Notes under the pieces: model-generated
What the model saw: the letters and a program-made list of their open reading frames with translations, nothing else
What the model was told of the DNA's origin: nothing
Databases searched by the model: none
Assembly: GCA_020852715.1 (NCBI GenBank)
Contig: JADZAE010000079.1
Span: 1-61,740 of the forward strand
Reading direction: 5' to 3'
DNA from: Deltaproteobacteria bacterium
GTDB lineage: Bacteria > Bdellovibrionota_C > UBA2361 > SZUA-149 > JADZAE01
Length of the DNA: 61,740 nucleotides
Part shown: positions 36,670 through 42,816 of the stretch, in pieces
Position numbering within the stretch: the first letter of the stretch is position 1
How the letters are laid out: each line of letters begins with the position of its first letter
Program-made: the position numbers and the translations under genes

Positions 36670-38175
36670 CTAGTTCACCTGAAAATAATTTTGTAATAGA
36701 CCTAAGTCCAGCTCTGGATAGACTGGGAAATTAATAAGCAAAGACTGCACTCTATCAACAGCATTTTTTTTATCTTCTGCGCTTAGTATGTATTTCGATT
36801 TGCTGGCCTGTCCATTTCCCTCCTGTGCCGGCTGCACTTTAGAAAGAACTGCTTTGATAATCGCCGCTATTTCTTTCATCTGCGCCAATCCCATTCCCAA
36901 TGTCGTCACGGCTGCGGTGCCGAGGCGAAGGCCGCTAGTAAACCACGGCCCATTAACATCAAAAGGTATAGCGTTTCTGTTAAGCGTAACTCCACACTCA
37001 CGCACAGCCGCTTCCGCCTGACGACCATTAACTCCAAAACCACTAACATCAATTAGCATCAAGTGATTATCTGTTCCGCCGGTAAGCACTTTCATCCCCT
37101 CACCAATGCAGGCTTCAGATAAAGCCTGGCAATTAGCGACAATACGCTGCGCATAATCGCGAAAAGCATCAGTATTCGCCTCGCGAAAGCATATTTCCTT
37201 TGCGGCTATCACATGAGGCAGTGGTCCACCCAAAACTAAAGGGCAGCCCTTATTTACCTGCTCTGAAAACTCGGCAGAGCAAAGGACTAACCCACCGCGG
37301 GGCCCGCGTAAAGTTTTGTGCGTCGTGCTTGTTACTACCTGAGCGTGTGCAATCGGATCAAAATCACCGGCAAAAACCTTTCCGGCAACCAACCCGGCGA
37401 AATGCGCCATATCGACCATTAAAACTGCCCCCACCCGGTCAGCGATCTCGCGCATTATTTTAAAATTAATTTTGCGCGGATAAGCACTATATCCGGCAAG
37501 CAGAATAAGCGGTTTTACTTTTTTTGCTTGGTCCTCGATTTGATTGTAGTCCAAAAGCCCCGTGGCCTTGTCCACGGTATAAGTATGGGCTTCAAACATC
37601 TGCGCGGAGACATTATATCGATAGCCATGAGTCAAATGCCCGCCAGAGTAATAATCAAGACCCAGCATGCGTTGATTACCTAAGAGCTGCCTAAGCTCAT
37701 TCCACTGCTGATCATTCAAATCGGTAAACTTTTTAAGTCCCAGAGCCTCCATTTTGGGCGTCCCAATTTTTTCCTGCAAGATAGCCCAATAAGCCACAAG
37801 GTTAGCATCGGCGCCGCTATGCGGTTGCACGTATGCATGCGCTGAGCCAAAAAGTTTACAAGCCTCTTCACAAGCGCGTGCCTCAATGTGATCGACATTA
37901 TCACAACCCGCATAAAAACGGTGATAAGGAAAGCCCTCAGCGTACTTGTCGGTAAGAAGATTCCCCATAGCCGCTTGCACAGAAAGCGAAGAATAATTTT
38001 CACTGGCAATAAGCTTTAGATTAGACCTTTGGTCAGCCAGTTCCTGCACTATATCGCTAGCCGTAAGCGGGGAAACTTTAGCCACCTGTTCCAGCACCGC
38101 CAAATAAGCGAGCAAAGATATATTGGGTTTATTTCCGGCAAGCGACTCCAAATAACTAATCACCGCGCTATTCAT
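36670..38175 (-). CDS. glyA: Serine hydroxymethyltransferase, long form
   Basis: A PLP enzyme converting serine and tetrahydrofolate to glycine and methylene-THF. 501 residues from the ATG at 38175, preceded by GGAGGA; a frame reaching 38223 has no such site. Motifs: LKLIASENYSS near 55, YHRFYAGCDNVD near 82, VDMAHFAGLVAG near 254 and the PLP lysine in TSTTHKTLRGPRGG near 287. It is about 80 residues longer than the common 415-residue enzyme, with an insertion near 135-165 (QEKIGTPKMEALGLKKFTDL) and an extended C-terminus, as in Chlamydia-type enzymes. It lies within the fatty acid gene cluster. Confidence 0.93.
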   Translation of the reverse strand: MNSAVISYLESLAGNKPNISLLAYLAVLEQVAKVSPLTASDIVQELADQRSNLKLIASENYSSLSVQAAMGNLLTDKYAEGFPYHRFYAGCDNVDHIEARACEEACKLFGSAHAYVQPHSGADANLVAYWAILQEKIGTPKMEALGLKKFTDLNDQQWNELRQLLGNQRMLGLDYYSGGHLTHGYRYNVSAQMFEAHTYTVDKATGLLDYNQIEDQAKKVKPLILLAGYSAYPRKINFKIMREIADRVGAVLMVDMAHFAGLVAGKVFAGDFDPIAHAQVVTSTTHKTLRGPRGGLVLCSAEFSEQVNKGCPLVLGGPLPHVIAAKEICFREANTDAFRDYAQRIVANCQALSEACIGEGMKVLTGGTDNHLMLIDVSGFGVNGRQAEAAVRECGVTLNRNAIPFDVNGPWFTSGLRLGTAAVTTLGMGLAQMKEIAAIIKAVLSKVQPAQEGNGQASKSKYILSAEDKKNAVDRVQSLLINFPVYPELDLGLLQNYFQVN

Positions 38176-38254
38176 AGATTTTTCCTCCGATATTTTTAAC
38201 TTTCCCTCAATCTTGGTTTTCAAAATCTAGGTTGCAAATTTCCGCCAGATGCTA

Positions 38255-38500
38255 AGAAGACAAGCGCCGAGCAGTAATCATAGGCCCAGAAATGGTTTCG
38301 ACCCACCCATATCCCAGAAAGATTTATTTCAAAGTTTCGCTTGTGATTTTGTGGCAGGTGCTAGAAAGACAAGCGACGAGGAGCAATCGGAAGCCCCCAA
38401 GCGGCTTCCGGCGGCGCTAGCAACACTCACCAACGCTGTTATTTATTTAACACATTGGCTACTCCACTTGTAGTAAACTACTCGCGCACCGCTGCCGCGC
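38255..38500 (+). repeat. Family C hairpin repeats, second locus
   Basis: A perfect 23-nt hairpin at 38388-38410 (CGGAAGCC, loop CCCAAGC, GGCTTCCG) after AAGCGACGAGGAGCAAT, and a decayed copy about 109 bp upstream after AAGCGCCGAGCAGTAAT (38265-38305). A GTAGTAAACTAC palindrome is at about 38470, as at the first locus. This fills the glyA-fabG gap (38176-38538). Confidence 0.6.
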
Positions 38501-38538
38501 CTTCTGACGCCGCAGATGCCACAAAAGCGCAAGCGAAA

Positions 38539-39294
38539 CTACATGTGTAGGCCACCGTTAACCCCTAGTATTTGCCCCGTCATATACCCCGCTCCAGGCA
38601 AAGTAAAAAACGCCACAGCCTCAACCAAATCAGAAACCTCACCCAATCTAGCCAACGGAATCTGTTCTAAAAGTTTATTCTTGTTATCTTCTGTCATCGT
38701 AGCTGTCATTTCTGTAGCAATAAAGCCGGGAGTAACGGCGTTTACGGTCACACCACGCGAAGCGAGCTCTTTAGCTAAGCTCTTGGTCATTCCAATGAGC
38801 CCGGCTTTGGATGAGGCATAAGCGGACTGACCGGCATTGCCCATTTCTCCAATCACAGAGCTAATATTAACGATGCGTCCATAGCGCGCTTTTATCATTG
38901 TTTTTATGGCAGCACGCGAGCAGTAAAAAGGGCCGGAAAGATTAACTTCAATTTGTTTCTGCCAATCTTCAGTTTTCATACGCATGGCTAAAGAATCAAT
39001 GGCAATTCCGGCGTTGTTCACGAGGATATCAATGCGCTTGAACTCATCCATCACCTTCTTAAAGCCCTCGTCTACTTGATCGGGACTGGCAACATCAAAG
39101 CCTATAGCCATAGCTTTCCCGCCGGCAGTAGTGATTTGCTGAATGACTTCATCAGCAGCTGATTGACTGCGGGAATAATTAACGATTACTGTCGCTCCCA
39201 ATTCTGCCAATTTAAGACAAATACCGCGACCGATACCGCGACCACCACCGGTTACAATGGCAACTTGCTCATTTAAAGGCTTTGCGCAACACAT
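38539..39294 (-). CDS. fabG: 3-oxoacyl-ACP reductase
   Basis: A 251-residue short-chain dehydrogenase reducing 3-oxoacyl-ACP with NADPH. Motifs: VTGGGRGIGRG near 14 (cofactor), NNAG near 91, active-site ISSVIGEMGNAGQSAYASSKAG with Ser, Tyr and Lys near 145-163, and TPGFIATEMTATMTEDNK near 188, typical of FabG. The gene is 16 bp after plsX on the same strand. fabH and fabD, which often sit between them, are absent. Confidence 0.92.
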   Translation of the reverse strand: MCCAKPLNEQVAIVTGGGRGIGRGICLKLAELGATVIVNYSRSQSAADEVIQQITTAGGKAMAIGFDVASPDQVDEGFKKVMDEFKRIDILVNNAGIAIDSLAMRMKTEDWQKQIEVNLSGPFYCSRAAIKTMIKARYGRIVNISSVIGEMGNAGQSAYASSKAGLIGMTKSLAKELASRGVTVNAVTPGFIATEMTATMTEDNKNKLLEQIPLARLGEVSDLVEAVAFFTLPGAGYMTGQILGVNGGLHM

Positions 39295-39310
39295 AATTCC
39301 TCTTTTATTA

Positions 39311-40492
39311 TTATTCGTTGTCTAACTCACGTCCGCGGCGGAATTTGGAGGAAGATGCCGTCTTTTCTTCGCCATCTTCTTCGCCTTCCAGAGCCTCATC
39401 TCCCAAGATAGAAGAGAACAGACGCCCATCAACATCACTATTATGAAATTCATCAATTGCCACCAGTTCATTAGCCAAGCGTTCAACTAGATTCTTCTTG
39501 GCAAAGCTATCTGCGGCACGAATGCCGTTTTTTACGGCACGTGCATCAGAAGAGCCGTGCAAAACAACAGCAATCCTTTGTAATCCCAACAAAGGTGCTC
39601 CGCCATGAGCGGTATAATCAAAATCTTTGTAAAATACATCCTTGTAAATATTCTGGGTAAGCATGAACTTTAGACCATTAAGCCAATTGAGCTGAGCTTT
39701 GTATCTGAGCTGCGCGCCAATCAAATGAGCAGCACCTTCCATCGACTTAAGCATGACATTACCAACAAACCCGTCGCAGACAATTACTTCCGCCTTTGTT
39801 GTCGGGACATCTCGTCCTTCCACATAACCAATATAGTTAACACTCTTAATGGAAGATAAAGCAGTCGCGGCGCTGCGAATGACATCGGTGCCTTTAGAGA
39901 CCTCCGAGCCATTAGATAGTAGCGCGACGCGCGGACGGGAAGTATTAAATAAAGTGATATGGTAAACAGATCCCATGATAGCAAATTGAATAAGGTGCGT
40001 GGCGTTACATTCGACATTAGCCCCAACATCAAGAACAACATTGGGTTTTCTGTTCCCAACAACAGGAATCAAAGCAGTAATTGCCGGCCTTTCAATACCG
40101 GGAAGAAGGCCACAAATAATACGCCCGGCGACCATCATCGCGCCGGAATTTCCTGAACTTATAATTGAAGATGCTTGGCCACTATTAACTAACTGATAGG
40201 CAACGCAGAGAGAAGAATTGGCTTTCTTTCGCACAGCACGCGCCGGAGATTCTTCCATCGTAATCACTTCGGGTGCATGCTTGATTTGTAAAGGAAAGTC
40301 CGTGGCACCGAGGCTGGCCAGCTGACTCTTGATATTTTGTTCGGGTCCGACCATTATGGAAATAACGCCAAACTCCTTGAAAGCTTGAACGGCACCCTCA
40401 ACCTGAACGCCTAAACCACGATCGCCACCCATTACATCAACAGCAACGGGTAAATTACTTTTGCTTAAGCTAGTCGGAAAGATTTCGGCCAT
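39311..40492 (-). CDS. plsX: Phosphate acyltransferase PlsX
   Basis: Transfers acyl groups from acyl-ACP to phosphate for phospholipid synthesis. 393 residues, against about 340 typically. The core is clear: VAVDVMGGDRGLGVQVEGA near 17, SSIISSGNSGAMMVAG near 107, RPAITALIPV near 135, LDVGANVECNATHL near 152, VCDGFVGNVMLKSMEGAA near 238. The extra length is a low-complexity acidic and then basic C-terminal tail (about 360-393) that I cannot assign. It lies 65 bp downstream of rpmF. Confidence 0.95.
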   Translation of the reverse strand: MAEIFPTSLSKSNLPVAVDVMGGDRGLGVQVEGAVQAFKEFGVISIMVGPEQNIKSQLASLGATDFPLQIKHAPEVITMEESPARAVRKKANSSLCVAYQLVNSGQASSIISSGNSGAMMVAGRIICGLLPGIERPAITALIPVVGNRKPNVVLDVGANVECNATHLIQFAIMGSVYHITLFNTSRPRVALLSNGSEVSKGTDVIRSAATALSSIKSVNYIGYVEGRDVPTTKAEVIVCDGFVGNVMLKSMEGAAHLIGAQLRYKAQLNWLNGLKFMLTQNIYKDVFYKDFDYTAHGGAPLLGLQRIAVVLHGSSDARAVKNGIRAADSFAKKNLVERLANELVAIDEFHNSDVDGRLFSSILGDEALEGEEDGEEKTASSSKFRRGRELDNE

Positions 40493-40557
40493 TATGTCAC
40501 GCCTTTATAAAATTAACGTGATGCGCAAAGTTAAGCCCTGACCTAAAAAGCTGAGAG

Positions 40558-40731
40558 TTAAACGCTTAACACTTGACGGCCTTTGTAGTATCCACACTCC
40601 TTACAAACACGGTGTGGCATAATGGTTGCGCCACACTGAGCGCATGTTGAGCCAAACTGAGGTGCAAGAGCATCATGCGATCTTCTTTTATCTCTTTTAG
40701 ACTTAGATGTTTTTCTTTTTGGAACTGCCAT
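40558..40731 (-). CDS. rpmF: 50S ribosomal protein L32
   Basis: A 57-residue ribosomal protein reading [20 protein letters not shown] at the N-terminus, with a zinc-ribbon of two CxxC pairs (CAQC near 30 and CKEC near 43) and ending [11 protein letters not shown]. Size and sequence are typical. It is too short for length-filtered gene lists and is largely masked by a longer overlapping frame on the same strand. AAGGA precedes the ATG. yceD is upstream and plsX downstream, the widely conserved order. Confidence 0.97.
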   Translation of the reverse strand: MAVPKRKTSKSKRDKRRSHDALAPQFGSTCAQCGATIMPHRVCKECGYYKGRQVLSV

Positions 40732-40814
40732 TTCCTTAGTCTCCGAAGAATTCTAAAAATTTCAAATATCTGTAATAAAACCAACTGGTCATTCATTTTC
40801 GAAGAAAATGGAGG

Positions 40815-40916
40815 ACTAGTTGGGCGAGCAAAATCTTGGCGTAGCCAAGATTGTGCTCGCCCAACTAGCTAATGAAATTTTCACTTCGTTCAAAATTCAT
40901 TAGCGATGGGTTTAAC
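40815..40916 (+). repeat. Family D palindromic element, copy D2
   Basis: A 54-bp near-perfect palindrome at 40815-40868 (CTAGTTGGGCGAGCA...AATCTTGGC GTA GCCAAGATT...TGCTCGCCCAACTAG) followed by a second hairpin CTAATGAAATTTT...AAAATTCATTAG (40868-40904) and GCGATGGGTTT. It splits the usual yceD-rpmF spacing; its outer half recurs at 11997-12055. Confidence 0.75.
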
Positions 40917-40997
40917 TGTGTCTTTTAAAAAGCTCAGGGCTTATATGTTATTTCAAAATTAAAGGCAAATAGGTTTTAGGCTTAAATTACTTCGCTA

Positions 40998-41564
40998 CTA
41001 TTGTAGCTTAAGTTTAGCTAAGACAGCAAAAGGACTATCTGTTTTTGGCTTTTGCGAGCATAGGCACTTCTCCGTATTAAGGTTTCCTCCACACTCCGAA
41101 CAAAGGCCCTTACAGTCTTCCTGGCACAGCTCAATAAATGGCAGTGATAAGATAAGAAATTCTTCAGATATCTCGCCGCAATCAACCATTTGCCCATCGT
41201 AATAACCAAAATTTATGTCTTCGACTTGTTCTCCCTTTCGTTCCTCACTAAGTGGCTTCAAAACCATATTAATTTCTGTCTTGGTATTTTTGGTTACTTC
41301 CTCACCACAGCGAGCACATTGCGTTTTATAGTTACCTGATGTTTCGCCCTTAACAAAAACCGTGATACCCTCTAATTCCACATGAACTGTTACTGTCGGC
41401 GGTTCAGCAAAAACAAAACTAGGGGACAATCTCTGGTTATCCGGAGCGACTTCTCGGGCTAAAGAAAGCCTGTCATTCAGGCTATTTATCTCCACATTAA
41501 AAGAAAAGCTTTTCCCACCTAAGGGAAGATCATTAACCCTAACTTGCATATAATACTTACTCAA
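40998..41564 (-). CDS. yceD: YceD / DUF177 family protein
   Basis: A 188-residue protein of the YceD (DUF177) family, encoded upstream of rpmF in most bacteria and needed for normal 23S rRNA accumulation in some. The conserved domain covers about 40-165, with CARCGEEVTKNTKTEINMVL near 88. It carries a clear cysteine-rich tail (LCQEDCKGLCSECGGNL...CLC, about 146-172) suited to zinc binding. The gap to rpmF is enlarged by the family D element. Confidence 0.88.
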   Translation of the reverse strand: MSKYYMQVRVNDLPLGGKSFSFNVEINSLNDRLSLAREVAPDNQRLSPSFVFAEPPTVTVHVELEGITVFVKGETSGNYKTQCARCGEEVTKNTKTEINMVLKPLSEERKGEQVEDINFGYYDGQMVDCGEISEEFLILSLPFIELCQEDCKGLCSECGGNLNTEKCLCSQKPKTDSPFAVLAKLKLQ

Positions 41565-41667
41565 AAGTTTTGTTCACACAAAAAGCTACCTCTCCACTCA
41601 TACGTTTACTAGCAATAGCCAGCAAATTTGTCGAATTCTATATCCATAATAATAGTTAGAAATGCGC

Positions 41668-41827
41668 AAGCCTTCACGGGGATAAAGTCTTAATCAAATA
41701 AAGCTCATACAACTATATTGATCAATATTTTTATGGAAGTTGCCTAATCGAAAACGACTAAATGTGTGAGGGCTTAGTTTTTACTCCCATGATTTTGCTC
41801 CGCAAATTCCGCCCCTATGGGGCTTCT
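41668..41827 (+). repeat. Family A structured repeat, divergent copy A5
   Basis: It keeps the outer arms AAGCCTTCAC/GTGAGGGCTTAG (one U-G wobble), the hairpin remnant before GAAAACGACTAA, and the 3' stem CCCAT...ATGGGG enclosing TTTGCTCCGCAAA. The 3' tail is replaced. It lies in the divergent yceD-ssb gap (41565-41983), pointing to ssb; nothing else is evident in that gap apart from the ssb ribosome-binding site. Confidence 0.75.
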
Positions 41828-41983
41828 GCCGACCATCCATGCTCAAATACAGAAATACTTTTGTCAAAAAACTCGATAATAGAATACGCTTGCGCCTAAT
41901 CAGAGGCGGCAAGTGACTTTTATGTGATAGTCTAGTATGGGTTTAGCCCACTAGACACTAAAACATTGAGTTAAGGAGTTGTT

Positions 41984-42436
41984 ATGGGCATAAATAAAGT
42001 AATCTTAGTTGGAAATTTAGGCGCGAATCCTGAGCTTCGCTACACACCTAGCCAATACCCAATCTGTACTTTACGTTTGGCAACAACAGAAAAGCGCAAG
42101 GGGCAAGATGGAACCTATGCCGACCAAACCGAGTGGCATAGCGTTGTCGTCTTTGGAAAACAAGCCGAGAATTGTAACCAATATCTGCAAAAAGGCAGAC
42201 AAATTTATGTTGAAGGCCGTATTCAAACACGTAAATGGCAGGACAAGGAAGGCAAGGACAGATATAAAACAGAAATTTTAGCTTCTACCATCCAGTTTCT
42301 CGGCGGCAAAAGTGAAGGCTTAAACGTCGAAAAAATACCTGCCGACGATGCGCCAGCGATGAATGGCAATCATGCCACAATGAATGTTGATTTAGGAGAG
42401 CCCGTTAGTTTTAACGATGACGACATTCCATTCTGA
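41984..42436 (+). CDS. ssb: Single-stranded DNA-binding protein
   Basis: A 150-residue OB-fold protein binding ssDNA as a tetramer. N-terminal MGINKVILVGNLGANPELRY and the core WHSVVVFGKQAE near 57 and YVEGRIQTRKWQDKEGKD near 76 are typical. The C-terminal tip DDDIPF is the protein-interaction motif shared with E. coli SSB. The linker is short. TTAAGGAG provides a strong ribosome-binding site. Confidence 0.97.
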   Translation: MGINKVILVGNLGANPELRYTPSQYPICTLRLATTEKRKGQDGTYADQTEWHSVVVFGKQAENCNQYLQKGRQIYVEGRIQTRKWQDKEGKDRYKTEILASTIQFLGGKSEGLNVEKIPADDAPAMNGNHATMNVDLGEPVSFNDDDIPF

Positions 42437-42529
42437 GAATAAAAACTGAAAGTTTTTCAGGCAAAGAAATATTTGGGCACGCGCAGCGTACCCCTACATC
42501 ACAACATCCTTAAAGAAGGAAACGCTCCG

Positions 42530-42770
42530 GCCTATCAATTTGTCAACAACCTCCTCGGCGGTGCCGCCACGGGGGTAGATAATTTTGCAAAAGCTTGTGG
42601 AGAGCGGACAGATGTTGTGAGCGCCAGTGAACAACTGGATCTCCGGCGCCGCACACCATCGCCGGCACTCCCAGCCTCGGCAGGTCAGATCTTCCGGCCT
42701 TCAGCCTCCAGATCATGCCCTGCGCTCCAAAGCGGCCGCGGCATTTTCTGCGCCCATAGCAATAGCGATT
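42530..42770 (+). repeat. Family B repeat, copy B4 (head and tail contiguous)
   Basis: The only copy with head (TCGGCGGTGCCGCCACGGGG to GCTTGTGGA, about 42558-42600), middle (GAGCGCCAGTGAACAACTGG) and tail (CAGATCTTCCGGCCTTCAGC and the TGCC...GCGGCATTTTC hairpin) uninterrupted. No Tn5-like ends are seen here. An 107-codon open frame at 42473-42796 runs through it but matches no protein I know. The rest of 42437-42816 is featureless. Confidence 0.6.
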
Positions 42771-42816
42771 ACTGCCCTATAGAACTAAATCGATAATTTG
42801 ATTATTAGCGATTGGT

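Noticed and set aside
38280..38320. A GGTTTCGACCC stretch resembling a tRNA T-arm
   Set aside because: No acceptor, D or anticodon arms can be placed around it; it fits a decayed family C hairpin better.
40566..40796. A 76-codon minus-strand open frame
   Set aside because: It overlaps rpmF in another frame and has no family features; the 57-residue L32 reading is clearly the gene.
42473..42796. A 107-codon plus-strand open frame after ssb
   Set aside because: It lies on family B repeat sequence and has no start signal or recognisable domain.
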